Of a stretch of DNA of 64,000 nucleotides, positions 1-8,703 are shown in pieces. Each line of letters begins with the position of its first letter. The stretch's first letter is position 1. The notes below the pieces were generated by a model. The model was not told the origin of the DNA. It did not search any database and saw only the letters and a list, made by a program, of their open reading frames with translations. Location of the stretch: the NCBI GenBank assembly GCA_963762615.1, contig CAVXLG010000001.1, positions 1 to 64,000 of the forward strand. Direction: 5' to 3'. Position numbers and translations under genes: made by a program. The stretch comes from PALSA-505 sp963762615 (GTDB lineage: Bacteria; Actinomycetota; Actinomycetes; Streptosporangiales; Streptosporangiaceae).

Positions 1-456
1 GGCGGCGGCTGCGCTCCCCGCGAGCAGAACCTGCGGCGGCCGATCCGCCCGTCGCCACTCGCCGAGGGGGCTCGATATCCTTGGCCGGGTCGGCCGCCGC
101 GGAGCGGGCAGCCGAATTCAGGGCGACCGGCCGGTCCCTGCTGAACGCTTTTGATAAATCCTTGCTCATTGTCTGCTGGCACGCCGAAACCCCGCATCTC
201 GATCGCCTCAAACTGCATGCCTCGCGGCAGAACAAACCGGCGAGGCTTTTTGTGTGTTCGCGGGAAGCTCAAGAAGGAAGAAAGAACCACGACCCTATGT
301 GCTGCATGCCGAACTGCGACCAGATTCCCCTCAGCCTGTTGCCAGCGCTCTGTCGGACGCGGCACGTTATCTTACCTGACTTGGCACAATTTAGACAAGC
401 TTAGGAGTTGTCTTGAAATAAAGCGTTGATCCTGGTTTGCCCCAGATTCCTGTGCT
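1..456. other. Left edge, no supportable gene
   Basis: Short open frames exist on both strands but none has a recognisable domain, a ribosome binding site and a start together. Base composition is lower in GC around 150-430 than in the following transposase remnant. I see no RNA gene or terminator here. Confidence 0.5.
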
Positions 457-1257
457 ATGGGCATCGAGGCGGGGGTGCGGGAGCCGCTGGCGGCCAAGTT
501 CGCGGCGTTGTTCCCGCACCTGGATGAGCGGCAGCAGCGGCTGGCGGGGGCGGAGGCCCGGGTGCTGGGGCACGGCGGGATCAAGGTGGTGGCCGCGGCG
601 GCGGGGATGCGGCCGGGCACGGTGTCGCGCGGGGTGGCCGAGCTGGAGGCGGGGCGGGAGCCGCTGGGCCCGGTACGCCGCCCGCGGATGGCCGCAAGCG
701 GCTGGCGGACCTGGATGCGGGGCTGGTGCCGGCGCTGCTGGCGTTGGTGGAGCCGGATGAGCGGGGGATTCCGGAGTCGCCGTTGCGGTGGACCACCAGG
801 TCGCTGCGCACGCTGGCGGCCGAGCTGACGGCCGGGGGCACCGGATGTCGCCGGATACGGTCGCGGACTTACTACATGAGCAGGGATTCATCGCGGACGC
901 GGGCGGCTCCAACGGCTACCGCACCTGGGCGTGGAAGGCCGAGCTGGCCGCCTTGGCCGCCCGGGCCGGGCTGGAGATCACCTGCTGCCATTTCCCGCCG
1001 GGCACCTCCAAGTGGAACGCCATCGAGCACCGGCTGTTCGCCCACATCTCGATGAACTGGCGCGGCCGCCCGCTGACCAGCCACGAGGTCATCATCAGTA
1101 CCACCGCCGCCACCACCACCCGCACCGGATTACGGGTCCGCGTCGGACTGGACACCAGCGTCTACCCGGCCGGCATCTGGATCAGCGATGCCCATATGGC
1201 TGCGCTGCCCCTGGCCCGCCATGACTGGCACGGCGACTGGAACTACACCCTGCCCCC
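457..1257 (+). pseudogene. ISAzo13-type transposase remnant, frameshifted and internally deleted
   Basis: The translated pieces read in order as an ISAzo13-family (DDE) transposase. The N-terminal segment (from MGIEAGVREPLAAKFAAL) is in one frame. It passes to a second frame near 690 (KRLADLDAGLVPALLALVEP) and a third near 840 (MSPDTVADLLHEQGF). Directly after EQGF the protein jumps to ADAGGSNGYRT, so roughly 120 residues of the first half of the catalytic domain are missing compared with the usual family layout. The C-terminal part is well preserved (CHFPPGTSKWNAIEHRLF, WRGRPLTSHEVI, HDWHGDWNYTL). The two frame changes each fit one lost base. With the central deletion it cannot encode an active enzyme. 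No terminal inverted repeats or target duplication were recognised, so the element ends are undefined. Confidence 0.8.
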
Positions 1258-1863
1258 GTGCCACCCCGCCAGGCCTGGACCGCGGCTGGCGGCACGCCCA
1301 GCCCTGACCAGGCTGACCGCCCCGCAACGGGACACCCTGACCGCCCAGCTCGCCGCCGCCCGCCACGCCCAGCGCGAGACCAGCCTGCACGGGCGCCGCG
1401 GCGCCTCCCGGACGTCATCCTCGCTGGATGCGGAGCCCGGCGCAGAGTCGGCCCGGCATGCGGGTTCTCGCTGCGCTGCCAGGGGGCGGATGCCACGAGC
1501 AGGGGGAATCGCCTTACAGGCGAGGCCTCCTGGCCGCACCGGGCTCCACTGCGCCGGCAACCGGCCGCGGGCTGATTCATTCGGGGTTTGCCGGGATTTG
1601 GCCGATTTCTTGTCCTCAGTTCGGGCGACTGCCTGGCCTGTGATCGAGCAGAGGAGTGATCCCGGCCTGCGTGTCCCGCCCTCGGCACCTGCGGTTGTAC
1701 GCCGCGCGCCCGGGGCCCGGGCTTGCAACTGGGTGGATCATGATTGTCGCCAGTAGCCGCCGCGGCGTTGCTTTTTGTTTACATCTGCGTCGCTGAACGC
1801 TAACTTAGCGTCAGGAAAGGCGCCGCCTGGGGGCGGGGCCCGAGGACCCGGGGTACAACTCGT
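1258..1863. other. Non-coding stretch after the transposase remnant
   Basis: One frame stays open from the transposase tail to about 1756, but its translation has no recognisable domain and looks like high-GC read-through. I see no RNA gene. The right inverted repeat of the insertion sequence, if it survives, should lie here but I could not identify it. Confidence 0.4.
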
Positions 1864-3361
1864 GAATGTCTGCGGTAAGGCATCCCGGTCGCGGCGTGGT
1901 GGAATGGCTGCCCTGCTCGCCGCGACGGCAATCAGCGGGGTCGCTGTGGCGGCTCCGGCGGCTCTGCTGGCGCCTCGGCGCGGACGGCATTACAGGCGGT
2001 TAGGCCGGCGCCTGCTCCGGCTCGCCTGCCGGAAGCGGCGGGTACTGCATCTCCCATCCAGCACGTCGTGGTGATCTACCTGGAGAACCACTCGTTCGAC
2101 AACGTGCTCGGTTTCTGGTGCGACGCGAACCCGGGCCGCTGCCCGGACGGCGGCATGCCCGCGTCGGTGACCCTGTCGGACGGGACCGTGGTCACGCCGA
2201 GCACGGCCACCGACAAGGTGCCGAACGTGGAGCACTCGGTGGCCGCGCAGCAGGATGTGCTGAACATCCAGGGCGGCGTGCCGCAGATGAACGGCTGGCA
2301 GAACATCCCGGACGGCAGCTGCGCCGCCCGACGGGCTACCAGTGCATCACCGGTTTCCAGCCGTCGCAGGTGCCCAACCTGACCACCCTGGCCGGCCGGT
2401 TCGCCATCTCCGATGACACGTTCTCGATGGCCGACTCGCCGTCGTGGGGCGGGCACCTGTACGCGGTCGCCGGCAGCCTGGACGGTTTCACCGGCAACAA
2501 CCCGTACGCGCCGAAGGGCACCACCGGACTGAACGGGTGGGGCTGCGACAGCGACAAGGTCACCCAGTGGATCAGCCCGGCCGGGAAGCAGCGGATAGTG
2601 CCGTCGTGCGTTCCCGACCCTGGCCTGCCCGCCGCCCAGTACCCGGACGGGGGGGCGTTCCAGGCCACCCCGGTCAAGTACGTGCCCACGATCATGGACC
2701 GGCTGGCCGCGGCCGGGCTGACGTGGAAGATTTACGGCGCGCAAGGCCAGTCCACGGCGGGCTACCAGTGGTCGATTGCCCTTCAGAGGCCGAGTGCCTG
2801 TACACCAGCCAGGATCAGAACCTGGTCCCGTCCGCTGGCTTCCAGGCGGACGCCCTGGCCGGGAACCTGCCCGCCTTTTCGGTGGTCACCCCGGGCGGCA
2901 GCACCACCAAGGATTCATGCCACAACCTGACCAGCATGACCGCGTGTGACAACTGGGCCGGCGCCTGGTGCAGTCGGTGGAGAACAGCCCAGACTGGTCG
3001 TCGACGGCGGTCTTCATCACCTTCGACGATTGCGGCTGCTTCTACGACCAGGTGCCGCCGCCGAAGGCACCGGACGGCACGCAGGAAGGCCCGCGGATGC
3101 CGCTCATCATCGTCTCGCCGTACGCGAAGCCCGGCTACACCGACACCACGCCGGCGAGCTTCGCATCAATCCTTGCTTACACCGAGCACACGTTCGGCCT
3201 GCCCCCGCTGGAGGAGAATGACGCGCAGGCGTATGACTTCAGCGGTGCCTTCAACTACTCCCAGGCGCCGCTGCGGTCGGCCCGGATGGTGACCCGGCCG
3301 CTGCCCGTACTGGGCGCGACACCTCCGCCTGACCCGGGCCATGCTGGACGATCCAACCTAG
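1864..3361 (+). pseudogene. Phosphoesterase-family (phospholipase C/acid phosphatase) gene with several frameshifts
   Basis: Pieces in successive frames reconstruct a secreted phosphoesterase-family protein (the phospholipase C/acid phosphatase group). A signal-peptide-like stretch (MAALLAATAISGVAVAA) lies near 1903. The catalytic start QHVVVIYLENHSFDN, with the family ENHSFD metal/nucleophile motif, is at about 2059. The frame then changes near 2330, 2770, 2960 and 3315; the first three changes each fit loss of one base. Family motifs remain clear throughout: MADSPSWGGHLYAVAG, FITFDDCGCFYDQVPPP, MPLIIVSPYAKPGY, TEHTFGLPPLEE. The natural C-terminus LTRAMLDDPT and its TAG stop are at 3328-3361. 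Because the protein sequence is conserved and only the frame is broken, this is either very recent decay or base-level sequence error. If intact it would act outside the membrane on phosphodiester or phosphomonoester substrates. Confidence 0.8.
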
Positions 3362-3779
3362 CGCAACATGTAAACCGCGGCACCGTACAGGCCACGCCCG
3401 GCCGAGCGCGGCGAGTTCGTGACGGAGGTCACCTGTTACGGTGACCGGTCTCTGTGGTGGATCACCGTAGGCTAGGAGGCTTTCAGCGGCGCCTCGACGT
3501 ACGCCCGCCGACGAGGATGACGATGGCTTGGGTCGCTCGGCGGCGTGCCGGTGACCGTGACCAGTCGGAGAGCTGCCCGCCCGGACCTGCCGGTGGCAGG
3601 CGCCGGGATGGCTGACCGCCCGCGCCAGGTGCTGGCCCCGCGGCCGATGCCCGCCGGAACGCTTCTCCCGCCACCCGGCGATCCAAACCCCACAGATACG
3701 ACCAAAACGAACAGGTAGATGAGGGTGGTCGAAGAACCGGCTGCTCGCCCTCGTCACCGGCGGGCTGGGGCGGCTTTGC
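3362..3779. other. Non-coding stretch
   Basis: Contains only shadow frames. The end of the minus-strand DUF1707 remnant is just to the right. Nothing further recognised. Confidence 0.4.
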
Positions 3780-3952
3780 TGCGGCCAGCCCGGGGGCAGC
3801 TCAGCGGTGAGCGTAGCCAGGTCCATCTTGGTCCGCACCGCGAACGTCTGGCCCACCCGCTGATCAAATTCGTCCTTGGCGAGCATGCGCTAAGAACGCG
3901 GCTTTGAGGTGCCGGCGACCTGCTCACGGTCGGCGTGCGAGGCCCGCAGGTG
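3780..3952 (-). pseudogene. DUF1707 (SHOCT-like) domain remnant, frameshifted
   Basis: On the minus strand the first half of a DUF1707 domain (LRASHADREQVAGTSKPR, 3949-3893) ends at a stop. The second half follows at once in another frame (AKDEFDQRVGQTFAVRTK, then MDLATLTAELPPG, 3886-3787). DUF1707 is a roughly 50-residue N-terminal module of many actinobacterial membrane proteins. The membrane part that normally follows is not visible, so this is a fragment. Its role is unknown. Confidence 0.65.
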
Positions 3953-4169
3953 ACCGCGTCCTCCTGCCCCTGCCGCTATTTCGTGTCCCGGCCCTGCCAT
4001 CACTGGCACCTCCCCCGACCACGACGCACGGAAAGCGTAGCGCTGCGGCCCCGGCGTCATCCTCGCAGGCGCGGGCAACTGCACCCCGCGCTACGAGATC
4101 ACCTGAACCTTGCCCCGAACCGATTGCGCAGAAATCCGCGTTAGTTGCAGGAGCCACTTGGCGCGCATT

Positions 4170-5127
4170 GATCACCCGTGCGCCGACCAGCCTGCCTACG
4201 TACCGCATGACATCCGAGACCTGTACATCGCCATACGGAAGATCAGCCGCGCGGCGGGCGGCGACCGCTCCGAGCTGCTGGCGGCCTGTCGGCCACCCGT
4301 GCGCGCTGGCAGGTGCCGGGCGACGGCAGGCGGGTGTCGGAGCGGATCTCCACCCGGCCGCTTCAGACGCGCGGATCCGCAGGCTGCACGCCGTGCTGCG
4401 AGCCGCGCTGAACGACGCACCGCTGCCAGTGAACCCGGCCGCCGGGGTGAAGCTCGGCAAGGTGCGCAAGGTGCGCCCCCTGGTGTGGAACGAGGCCAGG
4501 GTGGAGCAGTGGCGCGAGACGGGCGAAGTGCCGAGCGCCGTCATGATCTGGGACGCGCAGCAGTGCGGGCTGTTCCTCGACTCGGTCGAGGACCACAGGC
4601 TGTACAGCCTGTTCCACGTGGCCGCGCACTACGGGCTGCGGCGCGCGAGCTGGTCAACCTGGCCTGGGCCGACCTGGATCTGCAGGACGCGGCGGCTGCA
4701 TGTCCGCGGCGACGTGAAGTCGGAGGACTCCGACCGGATCATCGTTATCGACCAGGGCACCGCCGACGTGCGGAGGGCGTGGCGGCAGGCGCAGCTCTCG
4801 GAACGCCTCGCCTGGGGGGCCGCGTGGACCGACAGCGGCCGGGCGTGGACCCGTGAGGACGGCGCGCCGCTGCGCTCGGGGTGGGTGTCGGAACGCTTCG
4901 GTACACTCGCAGCCAGGGCGGGGCTCCCGCCGGTCCGGTTCCACGACCTGAGGCACGGCGCGTCCACGATGCTGATCGCGGCCGGGCAGCCGGTCAAGAT
5001 GGCCAGCGCGATCCTCGGCCACTCAACGAGCGCGTTCACGGCCGACGTCTACGTGTCGGTGGTCGATGAGATGGCCGAGTCCGCGGCAGCGGCGATCAGC
5101 GCCTACATCCCCGCCGCACCGCCGTGA
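4170..5127 (+). pseudogene. Tyrosine recombinase (phage/AICE-type integrase), frameshifted
   Basis: The C-terminal catalytic domain of a tyrosine site-specific recombinase is readable: arginine box AAHYGLRR near 4630, HDLRHGAST (His-x-x-Arg) near 4945, LGHST near 5020 and the nucleophile tyrosine in TADVYVSV near 5050. The core-binding part (ARIRRLHAVLRAALNDA) lies from about 4370. The reading frame is shifted between about 4645 and 4695 and then restored: ELVNLAWADLDLQD appears only in another frame there. Material upstream of 4350, which would hold the N-terminal arm-binding domain, is in other frames. The gene is therefore broken as given. It ends 86 bases before the tRNA-Ser 3' half at 5213-5271, the usual position of an integrase relative to its attachment site. 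Confidence 0.75.
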
Positions 5128-5212
5128 GCCAACATTGAGTAACCACGGGACGAAACGGACACCCTGTGGCAGCCCGGGTTCCCTACCTGCTTGGCAGGAA
5201 TCCCAGGTCAGA

Positions 5213-5271
5213 TGGCGGAGGCTCGGGGATTTGAACCCCGGAAGGGCGTGAACCCTAACCGCATTAGCAGC
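5213..5271 (-). other. 3' half of tRNA-Ser(GCU), attachment-site remnant
   Basis: The minus strand carries the anticodon loop CTGCTAA, the 3' anticodon stem, a serine-type long variable arm, a perfect T arm (CGGGG/CCCCG with loop TTCAAAT), acceptor strand AGCCTCC, discriminator G and an encoded CCA (5215-5213). Homology stops at the anticodon loop: bases at 5272 and beyond do not pair as a 5' stem. This is the pattern left by an element that integrates at tRNA-Ser with crossover in the anticodon loop. The intact gene is not in this window. Confidence 0.8.
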
Positions 5272-5351
5272 TCGGGTCGCAGCCGTCCGGATCAGTTCAA
5301 GCTGGACCAACCAGCTTGTCCAGTCCTCCTTGGACGGCACTGGCCGACGCT

Positions 5352-5375
5352 GAACTGCAACCCGAACTGCAACCC
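5352..5375 (+). repeat. Two tandem 12-bp direct repeats near the tRNA-Ser att remnant
   Basis: GAACTGCAACCC occurs twice back to back (5352-5363 and 5364-5375). Position and 12-bp period resemble arm-type integrase binding sites next to an attachment core. A functional role is inferred only. Confidence 0.5.
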
Positions 5376-5601
5376 GCCGAGGGATTGCGGCTAAAGGGCC
5401 TTCCCAGTCCTGCGCCAGGCCCCGCCCGCTCGTGATCTACGAGACCGTTCCCGTGCGTTGCTCGTTGACCCATGGCCCCGTTTACATCTCGGCTTGCCGA
5501 GCGCTCCCGCTCGCGATTAGCTGCTGTTGATGGCTCTTCGGGGGCATCTCGGGACACCGCCGCCCCAACCAGTCGCGTACCCGGATGACCTGCGTCAGTG
5601 C

Positions 5602-5994
5602 TTACCAGCCTGAGTATGGTGGCTCCCGCCGCTCGACGTGGTTGTCGTAGTCGCGGTGCTCGACCACCTGGCCCTGGTGGTCGAACCGCAGCACCGTCAC
5701 CCCCGCGTAGGTCAGTTCCTGGCCTTGCTCGGTCCGGCTGCCCCACCATTCGACCGCGGCCCGGTCACCTGAGACGATGGGCGGCCCGAACCAGCACTCG
5801 ATGTTCTCCTCGGCGGGGAACTGCTCGTCGAGGTAGCGGCGGACGCCCGCCAGGCCCAGGTCCGGCTCGCGGAACGCAGGCGAGCGGTATACCGCGGTGT
5901 CGGCGTACAAAGCAGTGATGGCCTCGGCATCGCGCTGCGGCCAGGCCCGCGACCAGGTATCCGCCCAGCGCTGGGCGGCGGCCTTCGCATGCAT
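5602..5994 (-). CDS. SnoaL-like / NTF2-fold protein
   Basis: 130 residues, a normal length for a single SnoaL-like (NTF2 superfamily) domain. The translation shows the typical order: an N-terminal helix (WADTWSRAWPQRDAEAITALYA), a strand region with YRSPAFREPDLG, then AVEWWGSRTEQGQE and the C-terminal strands VLRFDHQGQVVEHRDY. Such proteins include polyketide cyclases, limonene epoxide hydrolase-like enzymes and many stress or unknown-function proteins; catalytic residues cannot be assigned here. It is transcribed alone, away from the metal-resistance cassette. The start is the ATG at 5994. Exact substrate unknown. Confidence 0.75.
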   Translation of the reverse strand: MHAKAAAQRWADTWSRAWPQRDAEAITALYADTAVYRSPAFREPDLGLAGVRRYLDEQFPAEENIECWFGPPIVSGDRAAVEWWGSRTEQGQELTYAGVTVLRFDHQGQVVEHRDYDNHVERREPPYSGW

Positions 5995-6342
5995 GTCATC
6001 GATTCAAGCAGAACGCACCCGCGCAGGCACGGCCATCTGTTCCGTAGATAAGTGCAACATGTGCGGTCAGTGCCGGTCAGTCCGTTCCCGCAGGTCGCAG
6101 TCCATCGTGCGTCCTGTTCGTGAGCTTGCGCTCAGGGTTGTCTCCTTAATGGCGTTGCTGTCACCGCTGCTGTTAGCGACCATCTGATCCGTAGGCACGG
6201 GCGGACTGTCCAGGAGCGTCCAGTGTTGGCTACGTGCTGGGCCGATATTCCACGCCTGTCGTCTGGCGTCCATAGCTGGCTACGGCCTTGGCAGCAGTAT
6301 TGGCAGCAGTCAGGCACCATCCGCTGGCATTCGGGGTGAGGG
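5995..6342. other. Intergenic region with integration-scar features
   Basis: No gene seen. The 12-mer at 6183-6194 (TCTGATCCGTAG) is identical to the anticodon-loop segment of the tRNA-Arg at 18748-18759, and a 12-bp-period repeat pair follows at 6288-6310. The rest of the tRNA 3' half is absent, so an attachment site here is only a possibility. Confidence 0.35.
6288..6310 (+). repeat. 12-bp-period direct repeat (TTGGCAGCAGT twice)
   Basis: TTGGCAGCAGT occurs at 6288-6298 and 6300-6310. The same motif, with the same 12-bp spacing, lies directly behind the intact AICE integrase (18659-18679). It is best read as a pair of integrase arm-type sites left by, or belonging to, an integrated element. 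Confidence 0.5.
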
Positions 6343-6385
6343 TTGCTTGATTCAGCCTGACGTGTACAGTACAGGTATGACTGTA
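6343..6385 (+). promoter_or_regulatory. Predicted leaderless promoter and operator of the cmtR-like gene
   Basis: A sigma-70-type promoter is visible: TTGCTT (6343-6348), 16 bases, TACAGT (6365-6370). The start codon ATG (6377) is 7 bases after the -10 element, so the mRNA would be leaderless, which is common in actinobacteria. An inverted repeat TACAGT-N9-ACTGTA spans 6365-6385 and covers both the -10 box and the start codon. An ArsR-type repressor bound there would block its own transcription. Inferred from sequence only. Confidence 0.5.
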
Positions 6386-6679
6386 TTGACGCAGGTGGAC
6401 CTGGAAACCCTTGCCCGAGTCGGGACGGCGCTGGCCGATCCCACCCGCCGCCGGGTGCTGGTGCAGCTGGTCGACGGCCCTGGGTATCCGGCGGAGATGG
6501 CCGACAGTTTCGGGACTACGCGGGCCAACCTGTCCAACCACCTGACCTGCCTGCGCGAATGCGGGCTAGTGACCGCGACCGCCGAAGGCCGCCGGGTCCG
6601 CTACGAGCTGGCCGACCAGCGCCTGGCCGAAGGGCTGCGCATACTCGCCACACTCAACCTGCCAGGGACCTGCGGATGA
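6377..6679 (+). CDS. cmtR: ArsR/SmtB-family metal-sensing repressor, CmtR-like
   Basis: 100 residues from the ATG at 6377. It is a winged-helix ArsR-family regulator: LARVGTALADPTRRRVLVQL (helices 1-2), then the recognition helix TTRANLSNHLTCLRECG and the wing EGRRVRYELAD. The cysteine pair in LTCLRECG and a third cysteine near the C-terminus (PGTCG) match the Cd(II)/Pb(II) ligands of mycobacterial CmtR (Cys57, Cys61, Cys102), so metal-released repression is likely. It heads a three-gene set with a CadI-type enzyme 34 bases downstream and a cation transporter overlapping that. The promoter-operator overlaps its own start. The gene name is by similarity of motifs and context; sensing of another thiophilic metal(loid) is possible. 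Confidence 0.82.
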   Translation: MTVLTQVDLETLARVGTALADPTRRRVLVQLVDGPGYPAEMADSFGTTRANLSNHLTCLRECGLVTATAEGRRVRYELADQRLAEGLRILATLNLPGTCG

Positions 6680-6713
6680 GACCCACTCGATCCTGATCCT
6701 CGAGTTGACCGGG

Positions 6714-7091
6714 ATGTCCCGCGTCCAGCTATCGATCAACGTCAGCGACTTCGATGCCGCGGTTGCGTTCTACTCCCGGCTGTTCGGCGCGGCCCCGGCC
6801 AAGCTGCGACGGGGCTATGCCAACTTCGCCCTCGACGACCCGCCGCTCAAGCTGGTGCTGAACTGTCCCGGCAACGGCCCTGGCGGCACGATCAACCACT
6901 TGGGCGTCGAGGTGGACTCGGCCGGGGAAGTCAGCCGGACCGGGACCCGGCTAGAGGCGGAGGGCCTGGAGACCGAGCCCGAGCCGGGCGCCGTCTGCTG
7001 CTATGCGCTGCAGGACAAGGTATGGGCCCATGACCCGGACGGGGTGGCGTGGGAGTACTACACCGTGCTGGAGCACATCGAGACACCATGA
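6714..7091 (+). CDS. cadI: ArsI/CadI-family metal(loid)-resistance enzyme (VOC fold)
   Basis: 125 residues starting at ATG 6714 (MSRVQLSINVSDFD), which matches the start of mycobacterial CadI; the upstream TTG at 6705 is less likely. It is a glyoxalase/VOC-fold protein with family signatures YANFALDDPPLKLVLN, NHLGVEV, the paired cysteines CCYALQDKVWAHDP and a C-terminal WEYYTV. In ArsI enzymes the Cys-Cys pair binds trivalent organoarsenicals and His/Glu residues bind Fe(II) for C-As bond cleavage. CadI of Mycobacterium is cadmium-induced and shares the Gln-Leu start instead of the first His ligand, as seen here. Its stop overlaps the transporter start (ATGA), implying one transcript. Confidence 0.85.
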   Translation: MSRVQLSINVSDFDAAVAFYSRLFGAAPAKLRRGYANFALDDPPLKLVLNCPGNGPGGTINHLGVEVDSAGEVSRTGTRLEAEGLETEPEPGAVCCYALQDKVWAHDPDGVAWEYYTVLEHIETP

Positions 7092-7765
7092 CCTCGCCGC
7101 TCCCCTCGCCCCTGCCCACCTCCGACCGGCGCGAGCACGCTAGGCCGCTGGCGGGATCGGCGGACTGGCTACGGCTGGCCCGGCTGGCCCGGCTGCTGTC
7201 CTGGCTGACGCTGGCCTGGATGGGCATCGAAGGCGGGATCGCGATCGGCGCAGCCTTGGTGGCCGGGTCGGTGGCCTTGCTCGGGTTCGGCCTGGACAGC
7301 GGGATCGAGGCGATGGCGTCCGTCATCGTGATCTGGCGCTTCACCGGGACCCGGCTGGCCAGTGCCACTTCCGAGCGGCGCGCCCAGCAGCTGGTGGCGG
7401 TCAGCTTCTTCATGCTTGCCCCCTACATCGCTGTTGAGGCGATCCGGGCCTTGGTCGCCGGTGGCCGCGCCGAGACCAGCATCGTCGGCCTGGTCCTCAC
7501 CGCGAGCACGGCTGTCTTCGAGCCCGCGCTCGGGTTGGCGAAACGTCGGCTCGGTGCCCGGCTCGACTCCTCGGCGACAGCCGGGGAGGGGACGCAGAAC
7601 CTGCTGTGCGCCTACCTGGCGATGGCAGTATTCGCCGGGCTGGCCGTTAACACGCTGTGGGGCGCCTGGTGGCTCGATGGCGTGGTCGCGCTGGGCATCG
7701 CTAGCTGGGCCGTAGTCGAAGGACGGCGAGCGTGGGCCGGAAGGTCATGCAGCTGCGCATGCTAA
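7088..7765 (+). CDS. Cation-efflux (CDF-like) membrane transporter
   Basis: 225 residues with about five to six hydrophobic segments (LSWLTLAWMGIEGGIAIGAA, GSVALLGFGLDSGIEAM, AVSFFMLAPYIAVEAIRALV, IVGLVLTASTAVFEPALGL, YLAMAVFAGLAVNTLWGAWW). The GLDSGIE motif resembles the metal-binding Asp of cation-diffusion-facilitator transmembrane helix 2, but the long cytoplasmic CDF domain is lacking. This short form is typical of the transporter found behind cadI in actinobacteria. It starts at ATG 7088, overlapping the cadI stop by four bases. Likely role: export of the metal sensed by the CmtR-like regulator; the ion is not known. Confidence 0.72.
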   Translation: MTSPLPSPLPTSDRREHARPLAGSADWLRLARLARLLSWLTLAWMGIEGGIAIGAALVAGSVALLGFGLDSGIEAMASVIVIWRFTGTRLASATSERRAQQLVAVSFFMLAPYIAVEAIRALVAGGRAETSIVGLVLTASTAVFEPALGLAKRRLGARLDSSATAGEGTQNLLCAYLAMAVFAGLAVNTLWGAWWLDGVVALGIASWAVVEGRRAWAGRSCSCAC

Positions 7766-7766
7766 C

Positions 7767-7990
7767 CCGGGCTACGGCGTTATCTGGACGGGCTTGAACC
7801 CCGACGCTTCGTTGATGACGTGCTGCAACGGGCACGGTCGAGCGACGCCCGGGTGGCTCCCAAGTTGGCTTCCAGCGGCTGGGTTACCTCGCCGAGCTTG
7901 GTGCACCCGGCAGCTCGCCCCAAGCGGAGCGCTGGCGCGACTCACGGTTTTGGAAGATCGGCAGCGCGGGAACAGTCAGGACACGGTGGT
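7767..7990 (+). pseudogene. Unrecognised coding remnant, one frameshift, no start
   Basis: A start-less reading frame gives protein-like sequence (RRYLDGLEPRRFVDDVLQRA, then ARVAPKLAS). After one shift near 7877 it continues as RLGYLAELGAPGSS, then AERWRDSRFWKIGSAGTV. Residue composition looks like real protein rather than shadow. I do not recognise the family. It probably is the tail of a gene truncated by recombination between the transporter and the next gene. Confidence 0.35.
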
Positions 7991-8015
7991 GTTCCCAGCA
8001 AAGGAGGAACTCTCC

Positions 8016-8474
8016 ATGTCCACGCAGAGCGATGCGACCGCTGAGGGAGGTACGCCGACAGATGTCACCCGCTTCGACGGCGTCCGCGTCCCGGCCGCCG
8101 ACTACCATCCAGTCTGGCTGAACAGCCTGGCCGACGACGTCACCATCGAGGGTTCGGCGATGAACGGCGTCGTGCAGGGCGCCGAGGCCGTCCGTTCCAT
8201 CGTGACCTACATCCGCACGCTCTATGACGACCAGGAGTTCAACTTCGCCGGCCCTTACGGCGAGAACGGCTTCCTCGAGGACTACACCGCCTGGGTCCGC
8301 GGCCAGCAACTCGGCAACGTCGTCCTGGTCACCCGCACCGCCGCCGGACAGGCGCAGCACATCGTGGCCAACTACCGGCCCCGGACCACACTGCTGCTCG
8401 TATCCCGGCTAGTCGGCGAGCACTTCGCGAGCACCCCCTACGGCGAGCACTTCGCCTCCAGCGCCCCCGAGTGA
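8016..8474 (+). CDS. NTF2-like protein of unknown function
   Basis: 152 residues from ATG 8016, preceded by a good ribosome binding site (AAAGGAGG). The pattern WLNSLADDVTIEGSAMNG, GAEAVRSIVTYIRTLYDDQE and AQHIVANYRPRTTLLL suits an NTF2-like/SnoaL fold, as in nuclear transport factor 2 family proteins of actinobacteria. The C-terminus carries a short duplicated phrase (GEHFASTPYGEHFASS). No catalytic assignment is possible. It stands in the cargo region between the metal cassette and a VOC protein. Confidence 0.7.
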   Translation: MSTQSDATAEGGTPTDVTRFDGVRVPAADYHPVWLNSLADDVTIEGSAMNGVVQGAEAVRSIVTYIRTLYDDQEFNFAGPYGENGFLEDYTAWVRGQQLGNVVLVTRTAAGQAQHIVANYRPRTTLLLVSRLVGEHFASTPYGEHFASSAPE

Positions 8475-8703
8475 GGGTTTCGACGGGTGAGCTTCATCGC
8501 GTTCCTTGTTCTATCCATCTTCCCAACAAGCGGGCTCACCGCACCAAGCAAACCGACGTCGGCGCGCGACTACCCCCATTTCCCCTCGCAGGGCGTCCAC
8601 CACAGCGACATCCAGGACTAACAACGGCTGTGAAAGCGCCAGCCAATACCGGGCCCCTAAAGCGGCACACTGCTATCGATACCAATCGGCGACGGAGGTC
8701 AAC

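Noticed and set aside
788..1756. A 322-residue open frame as an intact gene
   Set aside because: Only its first part matches the ISAzo13 transposase, with a central deletion; the C-terminal half is unstructured high-GC read-through.
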